64,000 nt of DNA from contig NZ_AP025487.1 in NCBI RefSeq assembly GCF_024347475.1, positions 2,542,001 to 2,606,000 of the forward strand, in the 5' to 3' direction. This stretch comes from Vibrio fortis. Its GTDB lineage: Bacteria; Pseudomonadota; Gammaproteobacteria; Enterobacterales; Vibrionaceae. The first letter of the stretch is position 1. Each line of letters opens with the position of its first letter. This document shows, one piece after another, positions 1 to 8,366 of this stretch. A program made the position numbers and the translations under genes. Below the pieces are notes generated by a model, which was given only the letters and a program-made list of their open reading frames with translations, had not been told where the DNA came from and did no database searches.

Positions 1-1215
1 TTCGAGGGATTGCTCATAACCTTGTGTAATTGATTTGGACTTAATTTTCTTCGCCTTACCGTAATCACTGTAAATAGCAACCAGTTGATTATCAGATGGT
101 GGGGAAACGGGATCGCCATCGAGCGCTAATGCCAAGATAGGCACACGCGTTTTACTATTTGCCAATAATCCCTGAACTTTCAGTGACCAAGCCATTAGTT
201 GCCCCGATAAGCTATTGATATCAACCGCACCTTTACCCAAGCGAGAAGCCAGCACATCGAGATGCATCTTCGGCATCTGTTTCAGTTTATCCGCATGCAC
301 AAAAATATCGTGAATCGGTGCGCCAAGTGCCACACAAGCTTTGATCTTCTGCTGCTCTAAGAACGACAATCGAACCATGGCATTACCGCCGAAGCGGAAA
401 CCAAAAAGACCGACCTTATAATGGTCAACCCATGGAATATTAGGCAGTTCATTCAATACCGCTTGGTGCAGACATGAAGAGTCTTCCGTTAACGGCCAAT
501 GAGAGCTGTGACCAATTGACGGCATATCAACGGTAAGCATCGCAATGTTTTTCGGTGCAAGATAGTCACGGAACAGACGCCACATGTCAGTTTGCAAGCT
601 ATCTAGCCCGGCACTGACAATCACCACAGGCTGTGGCTTGTCGGTTTTAGAGAGGTGTAAATGCGCTTTGATCTTACGGTTCTGGTATGGAACTTCGATC
701 TGCTTTACCACCAGCTTAGTGTGTTTGATCGCTTCCGCATACGCGGTATTCGCCAACACCTGAGCTTGAGTCGCCAGGTTGTCATTTTTCAAATGAGGGT
801 AACCGGCAATACTGAAACAAAGTGACGCGGAAAACAGTTCCTCTGCCACCTCTTCACCACTTTTATCATTAGCGCGATTTTGGTGCTGCATACCGAGCTT
901 GGTCCACTCATAGGCCCAGTTACCACTGCGGTACCCCATCACGGTATCCAACCAATCGTCTGTCGTACGAGAATGGGTCGATGATGCAATGCGCGATAAC
1001 ACTGCTTCTTGCTCTATCGGGTTTACCCCTTGCCAAACCCACTGCATGCGGCGCAGATTTCGGTACCACGCGCTGTCTTGCTGCTCATGTTTCTGTTCAA
1101 GAAGCTCAACAGAACTCGGCATATATTGCGTCAGCATGGAGGTCTCTTTCGCTTGCTTATGTTTAACGAATAGAGTTTCAGATAGGTTTTTACTGGTTTC
1201 TTCAGATAACGACAT
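1..1215 (-). CDS. frsA: FrsA-type esterase/hydrolase, C-terminus cut by window edge
   Basis: The reading frame runs from an ATG at 1213-1215 to the window edge without a stop, giving about 405 codons; the family is usually about 415 residues, so only the extreme C-terminus is missing. The N-terminus (MSLSEETSKNLSETLF) and the segment RNLRRMQWVWQGVNPIEQE are typical of FrsA, the 'fermentation/respiration switch' protein. It has an alpha/beta-hydrolase fold with a GLFGFRFGGN nucleophile-elbow-like stretch where classical GxSxG is degenerate, as is known for this family. FrsA is reported to interact with the glucose-phosphotransferase protein EIIA-Glc in Vibrio and to act in pyruvate metabolism; that role is family knowledge, not visible here. 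The upstream neighbour gpt is separated by a terminator hairpin, so frsA probably has its own promoter. Confidence 0.9.
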   Translation of the reverse strand, partial: MSLSEETSKNLSETLFVKHKQAKETSMLTQYMPSSVELLEQKHEQQDSAWYRNLRRMQWVWQGVNPIEQEAVLSRIASSTHSRTTDDWLDTVMGYRSGNWAYEWTKLGMQHQNRANDKSGEEVAEELFSASLCFSIAGYPHLKNDNLATQAQVLANTAYAEAIKHTKLVVKQIEVPYQNRKIKAHLHLSKTDKPQPVVIVSAGLDSLQTDMWRLFRDYLAPKNIAMLTVDMPSIGHSSHWPLTEDSSCLHQAVLNELPNIPWVDHYKVGLFGFRFGGNAMVRLSFLEQQKIKACVALGAPIHDIFVHADKLKQMPKMHLDVLASRLGKGAVDINSLSGQLMAWSLKVQGLLANSKTRVPILALALDGDPVSPPSDNQLVAIYSDYGKAKKIKSKSITQGYEQSLE

Positions 1216-1252
1216 GGGGGATTCTCAGTCGAGGATAATGACTGTAATGATA

Positions 1253-1282
1253 TAAAAAAAAATGACCCTATAAAGGGTCATT
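1253..1282 (-). terminator. Intrinsic terminator between gpt and frsA
   Basis: Perfect 8-bp stem AATGACCC/GGGTCATT (1261-1268 with 1275-1282) with a six-base loop. An A-run at 1253-1260 reads as a T-tract on the minus strand, so it should end gpt transcription. Confidence 0.85.
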
Positions 1283-1304
1283 TCTCAAAAAACACAGATA
1301 ATGC

Positions 1305-1769
1305 TTATTTTGACTTACGATTTACTGGCTCAATGTAACCTAGGCTTAGGTCCCACGGCTGTTCAATCCAAGTGTCTTGTGCAATATCAACGATGTAATC
1401 GTCTAGTAGTGCAGCACCTGAAGGCTTCGCACATACCGCGATAAGTTTCGCTTTAGGGTACATTTCACGCAGTTTACGTGCAGTGTCACCGCTGTCTACT
1501 AGGTCTTCAACGATTAGGAAACCTTCACCGTCACCCTCTGGCGCTTTAACGACAGTCATATCACGTTGGTGATCGTGGTCGTAGCTAGAAATACAAATTG
1601 TATCAACGTAGCGAATACCTAGCTCACGAGCCAAGATTGCGCCTGGTACTAAACCACCGCGACTTACTGCCCAGATACCCTTCCACTGTTCTGCTGGCAT
1701 TTGCTTAGCAGCCAGTTCACGGCAGTAAGATTGCATGTTGTCCCATGTGATGATGAATTTGTTACTCAT
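1305..1769 (-). CDS. gpt: Xanthine (xanthine-guanine) phosphoribosyltransferase
   Basis: A 154-residue purine salvage enzyme that converts xanthine or guanine plus PRPP to XMP or GMP in the cytoplasm. The PRPP-binding motif EDLVDSGDT is at residues 88-96, and the N-terminal sequence [13 protein letters not shown] and the length agree with enterobacterial and Vibrio Gpt. It lies 64 bp after the purine permease gene on the same strand, which suggests import and salvage of purine bases are coupled. A weak hairpin in the gap (AGAGGC/GCCTCT, about 1802-1826) could reduce read-through. An intrinsic terminator follows immediately. Identification is firm; base preference among xanthine, guanine and hypoxanthine is inferred. 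Confidence 0.95.
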   Translation of the reverse strand: MSNKFIITWDNMQSYCRELAAKQMPAEQWKGIWAVSRGGLVPGAILARELGIRYVDTICISSYDHDHQRDMTVVKAPEGDGEGFLIVEDLVDSGDTARKLREMYPKAKLIAVCAKPSGAALLDDYIVDIAQDTWIEQPWDLSLGYIEPVNRKSK

Positions 1770-1833
1770 AGTAATTAAACCTAATAAATTGTCATGTTGT
1801 TAGAGGCCATATCCACATAGCCTCTGCAAGCGA

Positions 1834-3123
1834 TTAAGCAAAGATGAACTTAAGGATAAAGATCGCAGACATTACCCAAACAGCAATAGAAACGTCGCGA
1901 CCTTTGCCACTTAGCAGCTTAATTGCAGCGTAAGCGATGAAACCTAGAGAGATACCCTCTGCAATAGAGTACGTCAACGGCATAAGCAGACATGTTACCA
2001 CGACTGGCGCTGCTTCTGTAAGATCACGCCAATCAATGCCAACCAAACCAGACATCATCAGAATTGCTACATAGAATAGCGCGCCCGACGTTGCGTAAGC
2101 TGGAATCATGCCCGCTAGAGGCGAGAAGAATAGAGCGAGAAGGAAAAGTACGCCCACGACAACAGCCGTTAGACCAGTACGACCACCTTCAGCAACACCA
2201 GAAACACTCTCTACGTAAGAAGTCGTGTTTGATGTACCTAGAAGCGCACCAATAGATGTTGCGGTTGAGTCAGCAAGCAGTGCTTTGTTCAAGCGAGGTA
2301 GTTTGCCATCTTCTTTAATTAGGTTTGCTTTTGTTGCAACGCCAACCAGCGTACCTGCAGTGTCGAATAGGTCAACGAATAGGAAAGCAAAAACAACAGA
2401 GATCATGCCGATTTCAAATACAGCAGAGAAATCAAGTTGCATGAAAGTTGGAGCTAGACTTGGTGGCGCAGAAACAATACCACCGTACTGCACATCACCA
2501 ATCACAATCGCAATCGCTGTGATTGCAAGAATCGCAATCATTACCGCACCTTTCACACCACGGTGAACCAGTGCAACCGTCAGGAAGAAACCAAGTGCGC
2601 CTAGGATAGGACCAATCGCCGTCACGTCACCGAGTGATACTTTCGTTGCTGGGTTAGCAACAACGATACCTGCGTTGCTTAGAGCGATGAATGCAAGGAA
2701 AAGACCGATACCTGCAGAGATACCCACACGTAGAGACATTGGAATCGAGTTAATGATCCATTCACGAACTTTGAAAATGCTCAAGAAAATGAAGATAACG
2801 CCCGACACAAATACCGCAGCCAAAGCCACTTGCCACGTATAGCCCATGCCCATTACAACAGCGTAAGTAAAGAACGCGTTCAGACCCATGCCTGGTGCTT
2901 GAGCGATTGGGTAGTTAGCCACAAAGCCCATAATGAAACAGCCAATAGCCGCAGCTAGACAGGTTGCTACAAATACAGCGCCGTGATCCATACCTGCGTC
3001 AGCTAAGATCATTGGGTTTACAAAAATGATGTAAGCCATGGTAAGGAAGGTCGTTAGACCGGCGATGATTTCAGTGCGCACATTTGTGCCGTTTTCACTG
3101 AGTTTGAATAGCTTTTCGAACAT
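1834..3123 (-). CDS. AzgA-type purine base permease (NCS2/AzgA family)
   Basis: A 429-residue inner-membrane protein with about 12-14 hydrophobic segments. The N-terminus (MFEKLFKLSENGTNVRTEI, then AGLTTFLTMAYIIFVNP) and the segment GLNAFFTYAVV are hallmarks of the AzgA subfamily, which moves adenine, guanine or hypoxanthine with protons. It is often annotated loosely as a xanthine/uracil permease; the sequence fits AzgA better. The start is supported by AGGATTCGATA before the ATG. It lies upstream of gpt, forming a purine uptake and salvage pair. A PurR-like box overlaps its leader (3146-3161), suggesting purine-responsive repression. The exact base transported cannot be read from the sequence. 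Confidence 0.9.
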   Translation of the reverse strand: MFEKLFKLSENGTNVRTEIIAGLTTFLTMAYIIFVNPMILADAGMDHGAVFVATCLAAAIGCFIMGFVANYPIAQAPGMGLNAFFTYAVVMGMGYTWQVALAAVFVSGVIFIFLSIFKVREWIINSIPMSLRVGISAGIGLFLAFIALSNAGIVVANPATKVSLGDVTAIGPILGALGFFLTVALVHRGVKGAVMIAILAITAIAIVIGDVQYGGIVSAPPSLAPTFMQLDFSAVFEIGMISVVFAFLFVDLFDTAGTLVGVATKANLIKEDGKLPRLNKALLADSTATSIGALLGTSNTTSYVESVSGVAEGGRTGLTAVVVGVLFLLALFFSPLAGMIPAYATSGALFYVAILMMSGLVGIDWRDLTEAAPVVVTCLLMPLTYSIAEGISLGFIAYAAIKLLSGKGRDVSIAVWVMSAIFILKFIFA

Positions 3124-3145
3124 TATCGAATCCTATAAGGGTAAA

Positions 3146-3161
3146 AAGTAAACGGTTGCGT
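3146..3161 (-). promoter_or_regulatory. Candidate PurR box before the purine permease
   Basis: On the minus strand the site reads ACGCAACCGTTTACTT, matching about 13 of 16 positions of the classical PurR operator ACGCAAACGTTTTCGT. It lies 22 bp upstream of the permease ATG, a sensible repressor position. It is a single site with an imperfect right half, so the call is tentative. Confidence 0.4.
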
Positions 3162-3518
3162 AATCGATTGGCTCAGGATTATAAAGTCATCAAATAACAA
3201 ATTCCAGATAGAATTAAGACTCTAACCAATATTTATAGAGGGAATGTATGAAACAGGGCGATTAAAGCGGTCAAAAACAAAATGATAAACAATTGAAAAA
3301 CAAACACTTAAGATCATCTATAAAATGAAAAACAACTGATGTTTTTTTCTACCACCTAGAAAATTCATCGAGATGAGAAGGCAAAGACCGTACGATAAAA
3401 GTCATTAAAGCGCCTCTCTTTTCAACAGATCTGGTAATAAGGGAAATTCTGATCGGTTGTGGTGCAAAATTTAACCAGAAGAGTTTGCTCGAGAAAAGCG
3501 ATGGGACAAACAACAGGC
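3162..3518. other. Intergenic leader region without recognised gene
   Basis: AT-rich DNA between the permease leader and the terminator of the 29-codon micro-gene. No ORF with a convincing ribosome site, no tRNA and no obvious structured RNA was seen. It presumably carries the permease promoter, but no clear -35/-10 pair stood out. Confidence 0.4.
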
Positions 3519-3548
3519 AAAAAAAACGCCACTCAAATTTGAGTGGCG
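3519..3548 (-). terminator. Intrinsic terminator after the 29-codon micro-gene
   Basis: A perfect palindrome of 22 bases (3527-3548, arms CGCCACTCAAA and TTTGAGTGGCG) is followed on the minus strand by a T-run (A-run at 3519-3526). It lies about 80 bp downstream of the small ORF stop and about 400 bp before the permease ATG, so it delimits a separate short minus-strand transcript. Confidence 0.8.
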
Positions 3549-3628
3549 GTAGAATCAGTCAACCAAGAGGGTTGTAAAGAAATTCCAATATATAGGGGTG
3601 AACAAACTGTTCAAGTCACACGCTCGGG

Positions 3629-3718
3629 TTACTTGTAACCAAAGCTAGTTGGGTATGCAAAGTTGCTAGTGTAAACAGAGCTGTTAAGCCAGAACGTTGC
3701 AGATGGTAAACCTTTCAT
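3629..3718 (-). CDS. 29-residue micropeptide gene, unknown function
   Basis: A 29-codon ORF begins MKGLPSATFW and ends TSFGYK, with AAGGTGAT ideally spaced before the ATG. A plausible promoter lies about 115 bp upstream (TTGTAA at 3854-3859, TATATT at 3832-3837, 16-bp spacer), and a strong terminator follows. The peptide is rich in Ser, Thr, Phe, Tyr and Asn, lacks a hydrophobic span long enough for a membrane helix, and has one Trp and three Tyr. It is not an obvious attenuator leader, because the terminator is followed by about 400 bp before the next gene. I do not recognise a family. It may be a real small protein or the translated part of a regulatory RNA. Confidence 0.55.
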   Translation of the reverse strand: MKGLPSATFWLNSSVYTSNFAYPTSFGYK

Positions 3719-4173
3719 AACTATCACCTTAAATAAATCAATTAAAAACAATTTTGATTTCTCGGTTCCTTGGAGGCGATAAACGGACTCATCCTTTGAG
3801 CATTTACTCTTCGTCTCAGAAGTTGGTTATTAATATACCCCAAAGAAAAAAGATTACAAGTATTTTTTGCATTAGCTCACACTTTTCGCAAAAAAAGACC
3901 AAATAACAAACTTAAATTGTAATTAAATTACAAAACAGACCAATAAAAACGTTTGCACGACAAATTAGTAAGCAACTGAGCTCTTATTTTTGATCAGGGT
4001 GACAAATCTATTTTCAAACTTTGCAACAATTGCCCTCGACTACCGCTACTCGTTGCCCCACTCAAATGGTATGCTGTCGGCATCAAAACAGACCCATATT
4101 TCTAGATAATTGTCCTTTTTACAAAGCTACTTTTACCTAAAGATATGGTTATTAAATCAAAAAGGAGTCATCC
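3719..4173. other. Divergent intergenic region between micro-gene and pepD
   Basis: Contains the micro-gene leader (about 3719-3825), its putative promoter (3832-3859) and the pepD upstream region. The sequence is AT-rich. A weak PurR-like string around 3945-3960 was judged too poor to call. The ribosome site AAAGGAG for pepD is at about 4160. No other gene was seen. Confidence 0.4.
3832..3859 (-). promoter_or_regulatory. Putative sigma70 promoter of the micro-gene
   Basis: On the minus strand, TTGTAA (-35, 3854-3859) and TATATT (-10, 3832-3837) are separated by 16 bp and followed by an AT-rich start region. It would give a leader of about 110 nt before the 29-codon ORF. Prediction by eye only. 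Confidence 0.4.
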
Positions 4174-5646
4174 GTGTCTGAATTCCATTCTGAGATCAGT
4201 AAATTATCCCCTACTCCACTTTGGCAGTTTTTCGATAAGATTTGCTCAATCCCACACCCATCAAAGCACGAAGAAGAGTTAGCTCAATACATTATTGCTT
4301 GGGCAACAGAGCAAGGCCTAGATGTACGTCGTGATCCAACAGGTAACGTATTCATCAAAAAGCCAGCAACACCGGGTATGGAAAACAAAAAAGGTGTGGT
4401 ACTGCAAGCTCACATCGATATGGTTCCACAAAAGAATGAAGATACGGTTCACGACTTCACTAAAGACCCAATCCAACCGTACATCGACGGTGAGTGGGTT
4501 ACTGCAAAAGGCACTACGCTTGGCGCAGACAACGGCATGGGCATGGCATCTTGCCTAGCGGTTCTAGCATCAAATGAAATTAAGCACGGCCCTATCGAAG
4601 TGCTACTTACTGTAGACGAAGAAGCCGGCATGACGGGTGCGTTTGGTCTTGAAGCGGGTTGGTTAGAGGGTGACATCCTTCTTAACACCGATTCAGAGCA
4701 AGAAGGCGAAGTTTACATGGGTTGTGCTGGCGGTATCGACGGTGCAATGACATTTGACGTTGCTCGTAACGCTATCCCAGAAGGTTTCGTAACTCGTAAG
4801 CTAACGCTTAAAGGCCTAAAAGGCGGTCACTCAGGTTGTGACATTCACACCGGTCGTGCAAACGCAAACAAACTGCTTGCGCGCTTCCTAGCGGGTCACG
4901 CGAAAGAGCTAGACCTACGTATCGTTGAATTCAAAGGCGGTAGCCTACGCAACGCGATTCCTCGTGAAGGTTTCGTAACGCTTGCTGTTCCAGCAGAAAA
5001 CCAAGAGAAACTGGCTTCGCTATATAACTACTACACTGAGCTTCTTTCAACTGAGCTAGGTAAAGTAGAAGACAGCATTGTTACTTTCAACGAAGAAGCT
5101 TCTGTTGAAATGGGCGCTCTTGCAGCAGCAGACCAAGCTCGCTTCATCGCAGCACTTAACGCAGCGCCAAACGGCGTGATCCGTATGAGTGACGAAATTG
5201 AAGGCGTAGTTGAAACGTCGCTGAACGTTGGCGTTATCACAACGGAAGAGAACTCAATCACTGTGCTTTGCCTGATCCGTTCTCTTATCGATTCTGGCCG
5301 TAGCCAAGTTGAAAGCATGCTTCACTCAGTAGCAGAACTTGCTGGCGCGAGCATTGAATTCTCTGGCGCTTACCCAGGTTGGAAGCCAGATGCAGATTCT
5401 GAAATCATGCACATCTTCCGTGATATGTACGAAGGTATCTACGGTCACAAACCAAACATCATGGTTATCCATGCTGGCCTTGAATGTGGTCTATTCAAAG
5501 AACCTTACCCGAACATGGACATGGTTTCTTTCGGCCCAACAATCAAATTCCCGCACTCTCCAGATGAGAAAGTGAAGATTGATACCGTTGAGCTATTCTG
5601 GAACCAAATGGTTGCACTGCTTGAAGCAATCCCAGAAAAAGCTTAA
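4174..5646 (+). CDS. pepD: Cytosolic dipeptidase PepD (aminoacyl-histidine dipeptidase)
   Basis: A 490-residue zinc metallopeptidase of the M20 family that hydrolyses dipeptides such as carnosine and Xaa-His in the cytoplasm. The catalytic residues fall exactly where they are known for Vibrio alginolyticus PepD: H80 and D82 (HIDM), D119 (ADNG), E149 and E150 (DEE), D173, and the HSPDE histidine near the C-terminus. The start is GTG at 4174, behind AAAGGAG. The gene stands alone on the plus strand and ends in a strong terminator. Identification is very secure. Confidence 0.97.
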   Translation: MSEFHSEISKLSPTPLWQFFDKICSIPHPSKHEEELAQYIIAWATEQGLDVRRDPTGNVFIKKPATPGMENKKGVVLQAHIDMVPQKNEDTVHDFTKDPIQPYIDGEWVTAKGTTLGADNGMGMASCLAVLASNEIKHGPIEVLLTVDEEAGMTGAFGLEAGWLEGDILLNTDSEQEGEVYMGCAGGIDGAMTFDVARNAIPEGFVTRKLTLKGLKGGHSGCDIHTGRANANKLLARFLAGHAKELDLRIVEFKGGSLRNAIPREGFVTLAVPAENQEKLASLYNYYTELLSTELGKVEDSIVTFNEEASVEMGALAAADQARFIAALNAAPNGVIRMSDEIEGVVETSLNVGVITTEENSITVLCLIRSLIDSGRSQVESMLHSVAELAGASIEFSGAYPGWKPDADSEIMHIFRDMYEGIYGHKPNIMVIHAGLECGLFKEPYPNMDMVSFGPTIKFPHSPDEKVKIDTVELFWNQMVALLEAIPEKA

Positions 5647-5671
5647 TTCGCGTTTTTCGTAGAAATAAAAA

Positions 5672-5699
5672 CAGGTACTCATTGAGTACCTGTTTTTTT
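5672..5699 (+). terminator. Intrinsic terminator after pepD
   Basis: Inverted repeat CAGGTACTCA/TGAGTACCTG (5672-5692) followed by seven T residues. It lies 25 bp after the pepD stop. Confidence 0.9.
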
Positions 5700-5725
5700 A
5701 GATAACGATATTTCGATAAGGATCG

Positions 5726-6265
5726 TTAAGCACGCTCTGCTGCGTAAGCCGCTAGCTCATCGATTGATGTTTGAGCCACAATCTCACCATCAATAGAGTA
5801 AGTCACGATTTCGCCTTCACGTACACCAATCAAAGTCGCTTTGTCACCATTTTGGTATGTGATGCTCATTTGAATCGTGTTTTCATCCAACTGCATCATT
5901 TCACCACGTTCAATCACACGGTTTTGAGTCAGAGGTGCAATTGGCGCTTCAGTTAGAGATTTATCGAGCTGATGGTTGATGTCGATGTAAGTATCAGTTT
6001 TGCTGTCGAAGATATGCGGTGTACCAGTAATCGGGTTTTTGCCCGTCCAGAACTCAAGCGAGTTAAAGACCAAGTAGTCAGCAGCAACAGTTAAACCGTA
6101 TACAGGTGCCAGCAGCATGTTAAGTCCACCACGCGCATAACGGTTATCTACAGCTTTAAGGTTAAACTGCATTAGGTAACCCGTAACCGCATTGCTGCCT
6201 ACACAGCCAGAAAGAGCGACCGATGCCACTGCTAATGCTACGATCTTTGTGATTGTTTTCTTCAT
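5726..6265 (-). CDS. DUF3332 family lipoprotein
   Basis: A 179-residue protein with a lipoprotein signal (MKKTITKIVALAVASVALSG, then Cys-21), so it is predicted to be lipid-anchored in the envelope. The body (NLKAVDNRYARGGLNMLLAPVYGLTVAAD and FNSLEFWTGKNPI in shorter stretches) matches the DUF3332 family seen in Vibrio and other Proteobacteria. Its function is unknown. A charged stretch after about residue 95 contains threonine- and isoleucine-rich beta-like segments. It is convergent with pepD and has its own upstream region. The ribosome site (GAGATCGTT) is weak. Confidence 0.85.
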   Translation of the reverse strand: MKKTITKIVALAVASVALSGCVGSNAVTGYLMQFNLKAVDNRYARGGLNMLLAPVYGLTVAADYLVFNSLEFWTGKNPITGTPHIFDSKTDTYIDINHQLDKSLTEAPIAPLTQNRVIERGEMMQLDENTIQMSITYQNGDKATLIGVREGEIVTYSIDGEIVAQTSIDELAAYAAERA

Positions 6266-6534
6266 AACGATCTCAGTTGATTAATTTACTCACCAAAAAA
6301 AGGCGCTGGATAGTACCAATCCCAACTCTTAGAAATATCAGCGTAAAATCAACAAATTGTCAGGATTAATACAGCAAACGAGCGCATTGATTAACTTTGA
6401 ATCAACGTCGATTCCAATCACAAAGCCCACCAATTAAAAATTTTTATCGTCACCGTAAAGTGATTGATTCGTACTAAAAATCAACGATTGATACATTCCG
6501 ATTTAACCCATTATCTATTCGTTGAGAACCCTAA

Positions 6535-7581
6535 ATGGCAAGACTAAAACCTAATCAACCATTCGAACTTCTTGGTCAATCTGTACAACCAGGCCACAGA
6601 ATGGAGATTGAGCTTCAAGCGGCTCAGCTGTATACCCACTCACCGCTATCGATCCCTATTGAGGTGATTCATGGTCGTCAGGCAGGACCAACGTTGATGG
6701 TAAACGCAGCGATTCATGGTGACGAACTCAATGGCGTAGAGATTGCACGTCAACTGACGAATGCTATCGAACCGAAAAAGCTAAAAGGTACCTTGATTGT
6801 TGTACCTATAGTTAACGTGTTTGGCTTTATTCATAAATCACGCTACCTTCCTGATCGCCGCGACCTAAACCGCTGCTTCCCAGGGAGTGAGAAAGGCTCA
6901 CTGACATCGCGTATCGCACACACTTTCTTTGAGAATATTGCGACGCGTTGTGATTACATCTTGGATTTGCATACAGGTGCTATTCACCGCACTAACCTGC
7001 CTCAGATTCGCGCGAACTTGTCGAACCCTGAGACATTAAGAATTGCTAACGCATTCGCAACCCCAGTGATCATCGACTCGCCACTGCGTGACGGCTCACT
7101 GCGCAGCGAAGCAGAAAAACTGGGAATTCCAGTACTCACGTACGAAGGAGGGGAAGCGCTACGCTTTGACCACCTTGCAATTCGTGCTGGTTACTTGGGC
7201 GTTCACCAAGTAATGAAAGCGATTGGTATGCTAAGACCAAACCGTAAGAAGCTACCAGAGCCTGTGATCAGTCGCTCCACCAGCTGGATCCGTGCAGAAT
7301 CTGACGGCATCTTACGTAACATGGTAAGACTGGGCGAAAAGGTTGAAGCCGGACAAACTCTTGCGTACGTCAGTTCACCACTGGGTAATCAAGAGAGCCA
7401 AATCATCACTAAGAAAGGCGGTATTGTGATTGGTCAGCAAACGCTGCCATTGGTTAATGAAGGTGACGCCGTATTCCACATTGCTTACTTTAATCAAGAT
7501 GATGAAGATGTAGAACAGTCAGTAGAAAACTACATTGAAGAAGTCGCGGAAGAAGATTGGTTGACGACGCTGAATAACTGA
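6535..7581 (+). CDS. AstE/aspartoacylase-type zinc deacylase (M14 family)
   Basis: A 348-residue protein of the succinylglutamate desuccinylase/aspartoacylase family. Zinc-site residues are H61 and E64 (HGDE) and H146 (DLHTG), with an arginine motif (YLPDRRDLNRCFPG, 104-117) for substrate carboxylate binding. The C-terminal 90 residues form the beta-barrel seen in this family (GEKVEAGQTLAYVSSP), resembling a lipoyl-like domain. It removes an acyl group from an N-acyl amino acid or similar; the substrate cannot be told. It is not in an ast operon, so AstE itself is unlikely. It is single-gene and followed by a terminator. Confidence 0.88.
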   Translation: MARLKPNQPFELLGQSVQPGHRMEIELQAAQLYTHSPLSIPIEVIHGRQAGPTLMVNAAIHGDELNGVEIARQLTNAIEPKKLKGTLIVVPIVNVFGFIHKSRYLPDRRDLNRCFPGSEKGSLTSRIAHTFFENIATRCDYILDLHTGAIHRTNLPQIRANLSNPETLRIANAFATPVIIDSPLRDGSLRSEAEKLGIPVLTYEGGEALRFDHLAIRAGYLGVHQVMKAIGMLRPNRKKLPEPVISRSTSWIRAESDGILRNMVRLGEKVEAGQTLAYVSSPLGNQESQIITKKGGIVIGQQTLPLVNEGDAVFHIAYFNQDDEDVEQSVENYIEEVAEEDWLTTLNN

Positions 7582-7613
7582 TCGCTCACCGAGCGATAAA
7601 CCAAACTCCACAA

Positions 7614-7655
7614 AAAAGGCCCCAGTCGCTTAATACGATTGAGGCCTTTTCTTTA
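7614..7655 (+). terminator. Terminator after the deacylase gene
   Basis: Imperfect hairpin with arms AAAAGGCCCCAGTCG and CGATTGAGGCCTTTT, then a T-rich tail. The A-run at its left side could let it serve the convergent DUF3622 gene as well. Confidence 0.8.
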
Positions 7656-7691
7656 CCAGGCGAGTAAACTCAACCTCGTAGAATCTGAATC

Positions 7692-8012
7692 TTATTCAGC
7701 GTCAAGCTCAGCTGCTGCTGCGCGAGCTTTTGCACGTGCTTCACGCGCTTGCTCTGCTTTTAGCTCTTTAGCATGACGAAGTTCATCACGCTCTTTACGC
7801 TGCTCTGCTTTACGCTCGTTACGCTCAGCTTGGTTAGCAACGAAAGACGCTAGCTCTTTCTCTGCCCACTCTTGTGCTTGAGCTTCAGTTTCAAAACCCG
7901 TTTCACGCTTAGAAACGCGAGTTGAGCGAGATGTTACTTGACGAGTAATCTCTGCACACCAGCCATTGCGTTTTTCAGAAAGGCGGATATCAAATTTTTT
8001 GGTCTTAGACAT
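7692..8012 (-). CDS. DUF3622 family small basic/acidic protein
   Basis: A 106-residue protein. Residues 1-60 (FDIRLSEKRNGWCAEITRQV, EAQAQEWAEKEL) match the DUF3622 domain found in Vibrionaceae and relatives. The rest is a highly charged Glu/Arg/Lys/Ala-rich helix, likely coiled-coil. The N-terminal half resembles the beta-hairpin plus helix layout of small DNA-binding AP2-like folds, but that is only a guess. No signal peptide, so it is cytoplasmic. Function is unknown. The ribosome site AGGAAAT is spaced well before the ATG. Confidence 0.8.
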   Translation of the reverse strand: MSKTKKFDIRLSEKRNGWCAEITRQVTSRSTRVSKRETGFETEAQAQEWAEKELASFVANQAERNERKAEQRKERDELRHAKELKAEQAREARAKARAAAAELDAE

Positions 8013-8366
8013 GTTCTGTATTTCCTAAGGGAGATCATTAAGGGATCGGTCAACTTTGATAACTCCATCTATGTGAGCATCTTTTAACACCATCCCTTGG
8101 TAAGCGCGGTATTAGAGCACAAATCAGTAAACATTGCTGCAAATATTTGCAGCGGATCACACTCCAATCGAGCAAATCGTTTGCGACTCAATGTTCTCGA
8201 TTTCATTCATCCTTGTTTACCCTTCGTTTAACAGACAACAAAGCGTTAATGATGAAATGAACTATGCTCAAACTTAGGCAAGTGAACCCATTAATCGACC
8301 AGATTGCCCATCAACGTTCAATGCCTTAACTACTCCGCCCATAATTAAAATAGCTAAGGAGTCGCT
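8013..8366. other. Divergent promoter region with a perfect 18-bp palindrome
   Basis: A 354-bp gap between the divergent DUF3622 and adenine-deaminase genes. Its main structure is the perfect palindrome GCTGCAAATATTTGCAGC at 8136-8153. There is no add-type adenine riboswitch here, which is notable because one is known upstream of add in Vibrio vulnificus. AAGGAG precedes the plus-strand gene. Confidence 0.5.
8136..8153. promoter_or_regulatory. Perfect 18-bp palindrome, candidate operator
   Basis: GCTGCAAATATTTGCAGC is fully self-complementary and sits between divergent genes, about 125 bp from one start and 215 bp from the other. It looks like a dimeric regulator site. I cannot assign the regulator. 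Confidence 0.4.

Noticed and set aside
2064..2566. Plus-strand ORFs inside the purine permease gene
   Set aside because: Shadow frames of a well-supported gene on the other strand.
3719..3825. Hammerhead-like GATGAGTCC string in the micro-gene leader (minus strand)
   Set aside because: The conserved CUGAUGA core and a correctly placed GAAA are missing; only a partial string matches.
3945..3960. Second PurR-like box
   Set aside because: Only about 11 of 16 matches; too weak.
8154..8366. Adenine riboswitch expected upstream of an add gene in Vibrio
   Set aside because: No three-way-junction core or conserved loop sequences are visible upstream of 8367.
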